Under the pieces are notes generated by a model that ran no database searches, was not told where the DNA came from, and saw only the letters and a program-made list of their open reading frames with translations. DNA of 64,000 nt, from contig NZ_JAMBOH010000015.1 of NCBI RefSeq assembly GCF_023715505.1, positions 1 to 64,000 on the forward strand, written 5' to 3'. The position numbers and the translations under genes are program-made. Below are positions 28,522 to 36,962 of the stretch, in pieces; the first letter of the stretch is position 1, and the number at the start of each line of letters is the position of its first letter. The stretch is from Neobacillus cucumis. GTDB taxonomy: Bacteria; Bacillota; Bacilli; Bacillales_B; DSM-18226.

Positions 28522-29739
28522 ATGGATTATCGTAAAAAAACAGTAGTAGCATCAGTAGCAGGTTTAACATTAGAGGGTATGGATATCATGTTTATTTCCT
28601 TTGCGATGTCGATGATTATTGCGGAATTTCATATCGACATGGCTACAGGCGGTCTTATTTCTTCTATTACCAACTTAGGAATGCTGGCAGGTGGCGTCAT
28701 TTTTGGGATTTTAGCAGATAAATTTGGAAGAGTTAAAGTTTTTACTTATACGATTCTACTATTTGCTCTTGGTACGGCATTAACAGGGTTAGCTTCAAGT
28801 ATTGAACAAGTTTATCTATTTAGGTTTATTGCAGGCTTAGGTGCAGGTGGAGAATACGGCATTGGTATGGCGCTTGTGGCGGAAGCATGGCCAAAGAATA
28901 AACAAGGACGTGCTTCTTCCTATGTAAGCATTGGTGCTCAATATGGTGTGATCCTCGCTGCTCTTCTTAGCGCCATGATCCTTCCTGCGTGGGGATGGAG
29001 AGGATTGTTTTTCATCGGACTAGTTCCAGTTATTTTCGCTTTTATCGTACGAAAGAAATTAGACGAATCGCCAGTTTGGGTGGGTGCACAAAAACAAAAA
29101 CAACTTTTACCAAGGCAAGGGAAATTAATGCAGTTGTTTGCTTCACCAAGAACTTCATTTACAACGATTGCATTAGCGATCATGGCTACTGTCCAAATTG
29201 CCGGTTATAATGGGTTGATGATTTGGCTGCCATCCATGCTCCAACAATCCCAAGGATTATCCGTTTCCAATTCGGCTCTTTGGACGATTAGTACGGCTGT
29301 TGGAATGATTGCAGGGATGTTAACTTTCGGCCAATTTATGGATCGGTTTGGAATGAAGCGCTCATATGGAATCTTCTTATTCGCTTCTGCGGTGGCTGTG
29401 TTTTTATTCTCCTTTGCTTCAGGGAGTGCAGGGCTTTTAATCGGCGGTGCGCTTGTAGGGTTTTTCTCGAATGGAATGTTTGCCGGATATGGTGCATTAA
29501 TCAGTAATTATTATCCAGTTGAGGTTCGAAGCACAGCAACCAATACGATCTTTAACTTTGGCAGGGCGTTAGGGGGATTATCTCCTATTTTGGTAGGATA
29601 CATCCTGCAGCACGCGAATGTAACGGTAGCGATGGGGTATCTTGCTGGCCTTTACTGTATTTCCTTTATCGCAATGGTTAGTTTGAAAAAAGGAAAAGAT
29701 AAGAAAGCACAAATCCATTCATTTTCTAATGCAGTGTAA
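28522..29739 (+). CDS. MFS transporter under PyrR control, candidate pyrimidine/orotate-type importer
   Basis: A 405-residue, 12-helix permease of the aromatic-acid/sugar type: LTLEGMDIMFISFAMSMI in helix 1 (acidic residues as in AAHS members), GILADKFGRVKVF in loop 2-3, GLGAGGEYGIGMALVAEAWP in helices 4-5, GQFMDRFGMKRSYG in loop 8-9. AAGGAG before ATG 28522 sets the start; the longer GTG-initiated frame overlaps this ribosome site. The PyrR attenuator implies repression when pyrimidine nucleotides are plentiful, so the cargo is probably a pyrimidine or its precursor such as orotate. It is unlike the usual PyrP uracil permease. Confidence 0.8.
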   Translation: MDYRKKTVVASVAGLTLEGMDIMFISFAMSMIIAEFHIDMATGGLISSITNLGMLAGGVIFGILADKFGRVKVFTYTILLFALGTALTGLASSIEQVYLFRFIAGLGAGGEYGIGMALVAEAWPKNKQGRASSYVSIGAQYGVILAALLSAMILPAWGWRGLFFIGLVPVIFAFIVRKKLDESPVWVGAQKQKQLLPRQGKLMQLFASPRTSFTTIALAIMATVQIAGYNGLMIWLPSMLQQSQGLSVSNSALWTISTAVGMIAGMLTFGQFMDRFGMKRSYGIFLFASAVAVFLFSFASGSAGLLIGGALVGFFSNGMFAGYGALISNYYPVEVRSTATNTIFNFGRALGGLSPILVGYILQHANVTVAMGYLAGLYCISFIAMVSLKKGKDKKAQIHSFSNAV

Positions 29740-29768
29740 AGTGTTAGTTGAAATAGTAATCTAAGCCT

Positions 29769-29801
29769 AAAGGGTTGCTCATAGTAGAGCAACCCTTTTA
29801 A
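29769..29801. terminator. Terminator between the MFS and amine oxidase genes
   Basis: AGGGTTGCTC-atagta-GAGCAACCCT followed by TTT; genes are convergent. Confidence 0.8.
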
Positions 29802-29830
29802 TATTCTTTCAAGATTAGCTTTGTACTTGT

Positions 29831-31291
29831 TTATTTCGGCAGGTTATTTACCTCATTGGCAACTCGTATCCCAGATTCAATGGCACCTTGCATCCACCCA
29901 TGTGTAAGTGTGGTATGCTCCCCAGCAAAATGTACTCTGCCTTCAGGTAAAGTGACATAAGGAAACAACTCGTTTTCCTGACCTGGTTCGAAAGCCGCTA
30001 ACGCCCCGGTAGAATAGGGATTATCGACCCAGCTAAAGGAAGTTCCTACTTTAAACTCAGAATAGACCAGGTCTCCATAAATCTGAGCTAAGTCCCTTAA
30101 AGCGTATTGAATGCGCTCTTCGTTTGATAGACCCTCCCATGTCGAAGCCTCATCCGCCCATGTATAGCTTGCTAATAGTACAGCGGGTCCACTTGAACCA
30201 ATACCTTGACTTGGGTAATAGGTGAAACGAATTGGCAGATCCGTTATGGACTTACCACCTTTTTGTTCGAATCGTTCCCAAAACCTGCTTTTAAACTCGA
30301 TTCCGATTTTGGTTGCGGCCATATAGTTCAATTCACGAATCGCTCGCCGTTTATAGTAGGAAAAAGAATGGTGTGGTTCAACTTGGACAAATCGCAGTAC
30401 GGAAAAGGGGATGGTGATAATAGCAAGATCACTAGTTAGAGTGGAAGCTGCTAACGTGTCTGGATGGGAGGAATGAATGGTTACACTGTTGTGATGTTGG
30501 GTAATTTTCGTCATCTTTTGATTGAAATGGATGACATCCTTTAATTGTGGAAGAAAGGCTTTTGGAAGCAGATCCATACCACCTGTTATCTCATAGTAAC
30601 GATTCGTTCTGAACTGCGCGGCTTCTCGCAATACTTCAAGAAATGACATTCCCATATAGGCTTCATAGTCAAGGAGCACTCCAATCATATCAACCGCACC
30701 ATCAGAAAATGTCGTTCCATATTGATAATGGTAAAATTTTAAGAACGAACCCAGTGAGTAGTCTTTAAATTCTTTTTCGATCAAAATCCAATTTTTTATT
30801 GGATCTTTGTTAATAAAATCAACAATGGGCTGTAAAGCTAAATTTATAAGGTCTTCAGCACTCTTCCCTTTTTCGTTCGGGGCTACTGGGAAGTTTAGAA
30901 TATCCGGATAACGTTCAAAAATGTTAAGGCGTGTTTTGATTCCGTTGATATAAAGAATATCGGCGGGCGTTCGGTTAATGAACAAGTTTATATTCAAACT
31001 GAATTTTTTAATATACTCTAAGGTTAAAAAATGAGAATCCGGAATACGCATCGGTCCTGCGTTCAGATAAAGCCCATTGGAAAAAGGGGAACGGATAGTA
31101 TAGACACGGCCGCCCACATGGTTAGTGGCTTCGAGGATGATGACATTGTGCCCGGCTTCTTTCAATAAGGAAGCAGCAACCAGTCCTGCTAGCCCTGCAC
31201 CGACAATTGTAATATTCTTGGGTACTTTCGACTTCATCAGCCCATTTTGTATGATGCTAAGCATTTGTGGCTTTGTTAACTTATTAGGCAT
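29831..31291 (-). CDS. Flavin-containing amine/L-amino-acid oxidase (YobN-like)
   Basis: Oxidative deamination enzyme of the monoamine oxidase family. The 486-residue product has the FAD-binding ITIVGAGLAGLVAASLLKEA (about residues 27-46), then EATNHVGGRVYTIR, the substrate-domain middle, and the C-terminal FAD motif VHFAGEHTTLTHGWMQGAIESG. No signal peptide, so cytoplasmic. Stands alone; the start is the first ATG, with only a modest AGGGGCG site. Confidence 0.85.
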   Translation of the reverse strand: MPNKLTKPQMLSIIQNGLMKSKVPKNITIVGAGLAGLVAASLLKEAGHNVIILEATNHVGGRVYTIRSPFSNGLYLNAGPMRIPDSHFLTLEYIKKFSLNINLFINRTPADILYINGIKTRLNIFERYPDILNFPVAPNEKGKSAEDLINLALQPIVDFINKDPIKNWILIEKEFKDYSLGSFLKFYHYQYGTTFSDGAVDMIGVLLDYEAYMGMSFLEVLREAAQFRTNRYYEITGGMDLLPKAFLPQLKDVIHFNQKMTKITQHHNSVTIHSSHPDTLAASTLTSDLAIITIPFSVLRFVQVEPHHSFSYYKRRAIRELNYMAATKIGIEFKSRFWERFEQKGGKSITDLPIRFTYYPSQGIGSSGPAVLLASYTWADEASTWEGLSNEERIQYALRDLAQIYGDLVYSEFKVGTSFSWVDNPYSTGALAAFEPGQENELFPYVTLPEGRVHFAGEHTTLTHGWMQGAIESGIRVANEVNNLPK

Positions 31292-31500
31292 CTCATCGCC
31301 CCTAGTGAAAAGATTTATTACATTGTATTCACTTAAAGAGATACCTATGTGTTTGGAAGATGAACGTCCCTGTGATTTATAAAGTTTTTACTTTTCAAGC
31401 ATTCGAAAGGGGCAGGCATTTAATGAGTTGTCTATTTATTTGTTAATGATTAAGGTTATAATAGATTTGTATAAGAGGAGTTAACACGGAGGTAATAATT

Positions 31501-32310
31501 ATGCCGATTCAACCAGTTCATCAGCGCGATAAAGTGAGTTCGTATCAAAGTCTTCGTTCCTTATTCGAGCAAAACATCACCGTAAACAGTATTGCAGAAT
31601 CATTGGATACTTGTCATCTATATGAAGATGCTGCCCATATTAAAAACATGATGGAAATAAAGGACTACGATATTCTCGGTGTGGAGGATAACGGAATTGT
31701 CATTGGATATGTGGTAAGAGATGAATTGAAGGAAGGTATCTGTAAAGAATATTACCGGAGCTTTAGTCCGACAGAGCTTGTCTCGGAATCAACGTCGCTT
31801 TTACATACACTGTTTATTTTTAAAGAAAATGAGCGAATTTTTATCCTTGAAGGAAACAGAATAACAAAGGTTGTCACGCTTGCCGATCTACAGAAGCCGC
31901 CGATTCGGATGTTATTATTTGGATTAATCTCGTTATTAGAGATGCATCTTTATCGGATTATTAATGAGTATTTTCCTGATGATTCCTGGAAAAAGCATTT
32001 AAATCCGAAGCGGATTCAATTTACAGAAGATTTATTTGCTCTTCGAAAAGCCAGGAATGAAGGGATTCAATTAAGTGATTGCTTGCAAATTTGCGATAAA
32101 CGGGACATTGTCTTGAATGAAGATCCATTAAGGGAACAGTTGGGGATTGAAACCAAGACGAAGGGGAAGCATTTTTTTAAAAAGTTAGAAGAGCTCCGGA
32201 ACAATCTGGCTCATTCCCAGGATATCAACACCGAGAACTCTTGGAATGAAACGTTTTTCTTAATCGAGCAGACGGAGAATATTTTAGAGGAATGTGAAAA
32301 GATAAAATAA
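31501..32310 (+). CDS. CBS-like domain fused to a HEPN-like C-terminus
   Basis: A 269-residue soluble protein. Residues about 30-140 read as a CBS pair: EDAAHIKNMMEIKDYDILGVEDNGIVIGYVV, then a second unit ending RIFILEGNRITKVVTLADLQ. The C-terminal part (about 145-265) is helical and ends with FKKLEELRNNLAHSQDI, an R-x4-H arrangement (Arg 233, His 238) typical of HEPN domains. That suggests a nucleotide-sensing protein with a possible RNase or nucleotidyl-modification partner fold. GGAGGT precedes the ATG. Stands alone. The HEPN call rests on one motif plus helical context. Confidence 0.65.
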   Translation: MPIQPVHQRDKVSSYQSLRSLFEQNITVNSIAESLDTCHLYEDAAHIKNMMEIKDYDILGVEDNGIVIGYVVRDELKEGICKEYYRSFSPTELVSESTSLLHTLFIFKENERIFILEGNRITKVVTLADLQKPPIRMLLFGLISLLEMHLYRIINEYFPDDSWKKHLNPKRIQFTEDLFALRKARNEGIQLSDCLQICDKRDIVLNEDPLREQLGIETKTKGKHFFKKLEELRNNLAHSQDINTENSWNETFFLIEQTENILEECEKIK

Positions 32311-32319
32311 TTTTAACAG

Positions 32320-32354
32320 AAAAGTTGGCTTTATCATTGGTGCCAACTTTTTTA
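32320..32354 (+). terminator. Terminator of the CBS-HEPN gene
   Basis: AAAGTTGGC-loop-GCCAACTTT followed by TTT. Confidence 0.85.
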
Positions 32355-32359
32355 ACATG

Positions 32360-32415
32360 GCACCCCAAAAAGTTGAAACAATAAAGAGAGAAGCATGGCT
32401 AAGTTAGTGTATTAA
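32360..32415 (+). mobile_element. IS3-family (IS150-type) left-end remnant
   Basis: CACCCCAAAAAGTTGAAAC followed by AGAGAGAAGCATGGCTAAGT resembles the element end and OrfA start (M-A-K) also seen at 46746. The coding part is lost after a few codons. Confidence 0.35.
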
Positions 32416-32522
32416 TGGAAATTACAAATAATTGGTGTAATATCATTTAGCTTGGTTAAAATATGTTAGGGAATGGTACTGACCATGCTAGTAGCTTTCC
32501 AACTACAAAAAAGGAGTGAAAG

Positions 32523-32855
32523 ATGATGCCTACAAACGACGAACGTAATCGATATGGTGAAAACTCAAACCAAGGTGGCAACAACGCTACAAACCAAGCT
32601 GGTAACAACGCTACAAACCAAGGTGGCAACAATACAACGAACAAAGCAGGTAGTGATGTTGGTGAAGCGGTTGGTACTGTTGGCGGCGGTGCTGCTGGGG
32701 CTGCAATAGGCTCTGTTTTGGGACCGATTGGTACTGTTGCAGGTGGACTTGCAGGAGGTGCGCTTGGTAACCAAGTTGGTGAGGAGTTTAGCGGTAATAA
32801 CAATGCTGCTAAAAACGGTAATGCTACTAATAACAGTGGTTCTATGAACAAGTAG
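32523..32855 (+). CDS. Glycine-zipper protein with Asn/Gly repeats
   Basis: A 110-residue product. Residues about 15-42 are NQGGNNATNQAGNNATNQGG-type repeats (11- or 12-residue units). Residues about 48-88 form a glycine zipper (VGTVGGGAAGAAIGSVLGPI, then AGGLAGGALGNQVGEEF) able to form a membrane-inserting hairpin. The tail is Asn/Ala-rich. No signal peptide. AAGGAGTG precedes the start. Such small proteins in Bacillus are often spore- or stress-associated; no function can be assigned. Confidence 0.75.
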   Translation: MMPTNDERNRYGENSNQGGNNATNQAGNNATNQGGNNTTNKAGSDVGEAVGTVGGGAAGAAIGSVLGPIGTVAGGLAGGALGNQVGEEFSGNNNAAKNGNATNNSGSMNK

Positions 32856-32870
32856 CATTTTTGAATAGAA

Positions 32871-32918
32871 ATCAGGCAAATACAATGATTAGTTCTGGTT
32901 GTATTTGGCTGATTTTAT
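32871..32918 (+). terminator. Terminator of the glycine-zipper gene
   Basis: ATCAGGCAAATACA-loop-TGTATTTGGCTGAT followed by TTTATT. The remainder of the gap to 33218 holds no supported gene. Confidence 0.75.
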
Positions 32919-33218
32919 TATGAAATTGTAAATATTAGCTCGGATTAACCATCTAATTATCGTATGTTTTACTGCATTAAACATAGAATTGAATTTCTTT
33001 TCAAGAAAACCTTCTAAATCATTATATACTTCTATTGCCTCGAAAGATAAAAAAGACACCTTTCTATGTTTCTTCATATATGTTCGTTCAGGTTATCCAG
33101 ACATTTTTATTCGTTCTCTTAGTTATCGATTTAAAATATTTTGAATAAAGTTCAAGCTTGATGAACCTATTACGACAAAAAAAGAAGGCATTCACCTTCC
33201 AATGTAGTACATAAAGTA

Positions 33219-33401
33219 TTAAGTCCTCTGTATGGTAGAGAGTGAGAAGTTTTTTACCATTTTTTGCAGGTTTCGATGGCCCTCTCTTAATTTTATCGTT
33301 TCTTCAATAATTTTTTGGAATCCTTCCAAATCTCGATCAGATGCATTTAATAAAGACTTCGGTAGACCTTCGACGAGTTGTTGTAGGGTAAGTTCATTCA
33401 A
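33219..33401 (-). CDS. Possible small helical protein with TTG start
   Basis: From TTG at 33401, preceded by AAAGGTGG at eight bases, a 60-residue frame encodes NELTLQQLVEGLPKSLLNAS, DRDLEGFQKIIEETIKLREG and a short basic tail: two amphipathic helices. A GTG four codons upstream overlaps the ribosome site. A small hairpin GAAGG-catt-CACCTTC follows the stop. No family recognised. The rest of the gap to 33803 shows only AT-rich promoter-like sequence. Confidence 0.45.
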   Translation of the reverse strand: MNELTLQQLVEGLPKSLLNASDRDLEGFQKIIEETIKLREGHRNLQKMVKNFSLSTIQRT

Positions 33402-33803
33402 TGATAATGCCACCTTTCAACTTATTCGTTTGACATCTGTTTTCCGTTTTCTTTAATATTTTGTAAAGGGAAGCATTTTTCCTGCCATCACGTTATAAAA
33501 CTTTTCTACAGTAATCTCCATATTTTATAAGTAAAATTAAAATTCCTTCCTTTTCCTACAAATTCAGACGGTAAACCAATAGGCGCTTTAACTAATTGTA
33601 GAAAAATATCTTTAAGTAAATGTTAAATCCTAACCTGTCCGTTACCATTATTTATATATATATAGATGTTGATTTCATAAATCGTAGTAGAGAAGTATGG
33701 GAACAAATGTACGTAAAAAGACTCTGTTTTAATTTATTCAGAATTGTTAAACTAGTATTACTATCATGGGTCGGCTTCAATGAAACTAATCAGGAGGGAT
33801 AAA

Positions 33804-34766
33804 ATGGAACGAAAAATGCACTTGATTCCGTACCAATTCATTGCACATGTTGAAGAAGTAACCGAGGTGCCAAAAGGAGTCGAAATGATTCAGGCCCCTA
33901 AAGTATGGGAAAAAACAAAAGGAAAAGGCATAACCATTGCCATCCTGGATACTGGCTGTGATCTGACACATCCTGACTTAAAAGACCGGATTATTGGCGG
34001 CAGGAATTTCACGAATGATGATAAAGGGAATAAAGACGTTTATCGGGATTACAATGGCCATGGTACCCATGTGGCCGGTACGATGGCAGCAACACAAAAT
34101 CAAAGAGGGGTAGTTGGAGTTGCGCCTGAAGCCAATCTATTAATTGTTAAAGTTCTTGATAAAAATGGATCCGGCCAATATGACTGGATCATAAATGGTA
34201 TCTATTATGCGATTGAACAAAAGGTAGACATTATTTCCATGAGCCTTGGCGGTCCAGAAGATGTTTCGGAGTTACATGAAGCGATTCAAAAAGCAGTCGA
34301 ACATAATATTCTTGTGGTCTGTGCTGCCGGCAATGAAGGGGATGGACAGGATGCAACCAATGAATTTGATTATCCCGGATCTTATAATGAAGTAATCAGT
34401 GTAGGGGCGGTTAACTTAGACCGACGAATCTCGGATTTCAGTAATTCTAATAATGAAGTAGATCTTGTAGCGCCAGGTGAAACGATTCTATCTACCTATT
34501 TGAATGGGAAATTTGCTACGCTTAGCGGCACGTCAATGGCCACTCCACATGTATCGGGTGCACTTGCCCTCATCAAATTCCTTGCGAATCAATCCTTCGA
34601 GAGAGAGCTAACTGTACCAGAGCTCTATGCGCAATTAATCAAACGAACGGTTCCTCTCGGTCATTCTCCAAAGTTAGAAGGGAATGGGATCGTGTATCTG
34701 ACAGCAGTAGATTATTTAACTGAAATATTTAACACTAATGTAAAAGCAGAAGTGCTAAATAACTAG
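33804..34766 (+). CDS. Intracellular subtilisin-type serine protease
   Basis: A 320-residue S8 protease. Catalytic triad: Asp in TIAILDTGCDLTHPDL, His in DYNGHGTHVAGTMA, Ser in LSGTSMATPHVSGALALIKF; oxyanion Asn in VVCAAGNEGDG. There is no signal peptide, only a short N-terminal extension with LIPYQFIAHVEEV, which matches the intracellular ISP class whose propeptide keeps the enzyme inactive. AGGAGGG before ATG 33804 sets the start. ISPs recycle cytoplasmic protein in stationary phase. Monocistronic. Confidence 0.92.
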   Translation: MERKMHLIPYQFIAHVEEVTEVPKGVEMIQAPKVWEKTKGKGITIAILDTGCDLTHPDLKDRIIGGRNFTNDDKGNKDVYRDYNGHGTHVAGTMAATQNQRGVVGVAPEANLLIVKVLDKNGSGQYDWIINGIYYAIEQKVDIISMSLGGPEDVSELHEAIQKAVEHNILVVCAAGNEGDGQDATNEFDYPGSYNEVISVGAVNLDRRISDFSNSNNEVDLVAPGETILSTYLNGKFATLSGTSMATPHVSGALALIKFLANQSFERELTVPELYAQLIKRTVPLGHSPKLEGNGIVYLTAVDYLTEIFNTNVKAEVLNN

Positions 34767-34777
34767 TTTATTATAAA

Positions 34778-34818
34778 AAAACAGTGCCAATAAAATATTT
34801 CTGGCACTGTTTTATTTT
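34778..34818. terminator. Terminator between protease and ECF genes
   Basis: AAAACAGTGCCA-loop-TGGCACTGTTTT followed by ATTTT; shared by convergent genes. Confidence 0.85.
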
Positions 34819-34833
34819 GGGCATATTTAATTC

Positions 34834-35358
34834 CTAAATAGATCTTTTCTTTAAACGTCCTGCAAGTGGTACTACTATTATCCCCGCTATTACAACCTGC
34901 ATAATGTTTCCAGGAATGGAGCCGAATGGCTGTACCCAGTTACCGTAAAGGATGACTTCAGCAAAATAGTAGCCTACGACTTTTATTATCAATGCAACCG
35001 CAATTGCTAATGTGTTTACAAGGATTCTATTGCCGGGTAATTTCTCAGATATGAGACCAGCTAAAAAGCCCATTGCCCCAACGATGATAAAAGTAAACGG
35101 CGACCATACTGCCCAGCCAGAGATAAGATCGAATAAGCCCATTCCAAAGGCGCCAGCTATGGCTCCTGTTTTTTTACCATAAACCAAGGCAGCTATAAAA
35201 AGAGGCACGTTCCCCATGTGAATTAGACCGCCATTACCCATGATTGGGAGCCTTAAGTTAATGAACATTGTGGCTACCAGTGTTAATGCGATGAAAAGTG
35301 CATTGATAACTATGGACTTTGTTTTAGAAGTTACTGCCGGTGAGAATGTTGTATTCAT
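34834..35358 (-). CDS. ECF transporter substrate-binding (S) component
   Basis: A 174-residue, roughly six-helix membrane protein. MNTTFSPAVTSKTKSIVIN leads into helix 1, LIHMGNVPLFIAALVYGKKTG is the loop typical of vitamin S components of the HmpT/COG4720 group, and GAFGMGLFDLISGWAVWSPF follows. It would work with a shared EcfA/EcfT module encoded elsewhere. No riboswitch is visible upstream, so the vitamin cannot be named. Ribosome site GAGG before ATG 35358. Confidence 0.8.
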   Translation of the reverse strand: MNTTFSPAVTSKTKSIVINALFIALTLVATMFINLRLPIMGNGGLIHMGNVPLFIAALVYGKKTGAIAGAFGMGLFDLISGWAVWSPFTFIIVGAMGFLAGLISEKLPGNRILVNTLAIAVALIIKVVGYYFAEVILYGNWVQPFGSIPGNIMQVVIAGIIVVPLAGRLKKRSI

Positions 35359-35580
35359 ATGATGACCTCTTTCTTGTTTTTAAAATAATATCATACACCT
35401 AATCTGAAACTTTATAAATATGTAATATTCTTTTTCACAGGTAGCTTTTCTTTAATAAATATAACTTATATGATTATTTTGAAACAGAAGTCCAGTGGAT
35501 ATTTTATGGAAATTATTACATACAATATACGATTTATGGGTAAGGTATCATTTAGTATATCTATTTGGAGGTTACTTATA

Positions 35581-36597
35581 GTGGAAAAGGGAATCCAGAT
35601 ACGACTAACAGCAGGCGAAGTGGCTCAACTTTGGTCTCAATACCAAAATGATAGCGCCGGTATATGTGTTCTTACATATTTTTTAGAAAAAGCAGAGGAT
35701 GATGAAATTAAGCCTATAATTGAATATGCTTTAGGTTTATCTAAGAAACATATTCAAAGAATTACCGATATCTTAACAGAAGAAAAAAATGTAGTCCCAA
35801 ATGGTTTTAACCTCAAACAAGATGTTGATTTAACTGCGCCTAGGCTCTATTCTGACAGTTTTATGCTTAATTTTATTTACCAAATGGCTAAGGTTGGACT
35901 TACTTTATATGCTGCAAGTGTATCAACATCTGTGAGAAGTGACATTAAAACCTATTACATGGACTGCCTTACTGAAACAATGCAACTATATAAAAGAGCA
36001 ACGGATTTATTATTGTCAAAAGGATTGTTTATCAGATCTCCTAGCTTGCCTAATTTAGAGAAGGTTGAATTCGTGAAAAAGCAATGGTTTATGTTAGATG
36101 TGTTTGGAGAGAAAAGACCATTAATAGCAGCTGAAGTAGATAATTTATTTGCGAATCTCCAAAGAAATGCTTTGGGAGTAGCAGCACTTACAGGATTTAG
36201 TCAGGTTGCACGGGATAAGGAAGTAAAACAATTTTTTTTAAAAGGTTTAGAAATTGGGAATAAACATATTAAATTATTTAGAGGTAAGTTAGAGGAAAGT
36301 AAACTCCCAGCACCTATGGGCTGGGATTCAGAAATAACAAATAGTACAACTCCAACCTTTTCCGATAAGCTGATGATGTTCTACACTTCTGGTTTGATTT
36401 CTTTAAGCATTGGGTACTACGGAACAGCCGTCAGTCAAAGTCCCAGGGGGGATATTAGTTCAATGTATAACCGGTTATCTTTAGAAATTCAAATGTATGC
36501 TGAAGATGGAGCAAATATTATGATAAAAAATAAATGGTTGGAACAGCCCCCAATGGCATCCGATAGAGATGAATTAATAAGGAAAAAGAATCAATGA
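35581..36597 (+). CDS. DUF3231 family protein
   Basis: A 338-residue helical protein with two homologous halves. The first contains LTAGEVAQLWSQYQNDSAGI and LSKKHIQRITDIL; the second LIAAEVDNLFANLQRNALGV and IGNKHIKLFRGKL. The end is AEDGANIMIKNKWLEQPPM, the family's usual C-terminus. GGAGG nine bases before GTG 35581 fixes the start; the longer frame from 35470 has no ribosome site. The family is common in Bacillus and related to spore coat-type ferritin-like bundles; function unknown. Confidence 0.85.
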   Translation: MEKGIQIRLTAGEVAQLWSQYQNDSAGICVLTYFLEKAEDDEIKPIIEYALGLSKKHIQRITDILTEEKNVVPNGFNLKQDVDLTAPRLYSDSFMLNFIYQMAKVGLTLYAASVSTSVRSDIKTYYMDCLTETMQLYKRATDLLLSKGLFIRSPSLPNLEKVEFVKKQWFMLDVFGEKRPLIAAEVDNLFANLQRNALGVAALTGFSQVARDKEVKQFFLKGLEIGNKHIKLFRGKLEESKLPAPMGWDSEITNSTTPTFSDKLMMFYTSGLISLSIGYYGTAVSQSPRGDISSMYNRLSLEIQMYAEDGANIMIKNKWLEQPPMASDRDELIRKKNQ

Positions 36598-36609
36598 TAA
36601 TATATTTTA

Positions 36610-36647
36610 AGTCCTTCTGCTTCAAAGCATTAAGGGCTTATTTTTTA
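36610..36647 (+). terminator. Terminator of the DUF3231 gene
   Basis: AAGTCCTT-loop-AAGGGCTT followed by ATTTTTT. Confidence 0.6.
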
Positions 36648-36648
36648 T

Positions 36649-36832
36649 CGTTAAAGAAATGATAAAATTTTCGCTTGTGGATAACTCTTAATAAATGGAC
36701 TATCGACGTCCAGCTCCAGCGCCAAGCCCCTCGATGGTCTATAACCAATCCGTCCAAAAGGTTAAAGAGCAACCTTTCGGCCGGGTCGTCTTATGCTTGT
36801 CGGGGCTAACCAAGGCGCTTGCGCTTTTGTTC
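36649..36832 (+). repeat. Dispersed structured repeat, copy B
   Basis: Partner of 12501-12685. GCGCC-aa-GCCCC in the left part can pair with GGGGC and GGCGC in the right part. The variable middle keeps a hairpin (AAAGGTT/AACCTTT) of different sequence from copy A, which argues for a selected structure. It fills most of the 365-base gap before the recombinase-like gene. Confidence 0.75.
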
Positions 36833-36962
36833 ATGAAAAGTAATAAAAAAATCGTCGCAGGTTATTAGATACATCTAGTACTATTAAATGCGGAAAGTTT
36901 GAATGTTACTCAATTATAGATTATACTTTAATTAAGTAACATTGAAGGAGTAATGATTAGCA

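Noticed and set aside
32456..32885. Two leftward frames opposite the glycine-zipper gene
   Set aside because: Antisense shadows produced by the GC-richer repeat region; repetitive Pro/Ala/Thr products without ribosome sites.
32889..33077. Leftward 62-codon frame
   Set aside because: No ribosome site, and its 3' end lies inside the terminator of the glycine-zipper gene.
35359..35580. Vitamin riboswitch upstream of the ECF S component or DUF3231 gene
   Set aside because: No conserved TPP, FMN, cobalamin or preQ1 core could be recognised.
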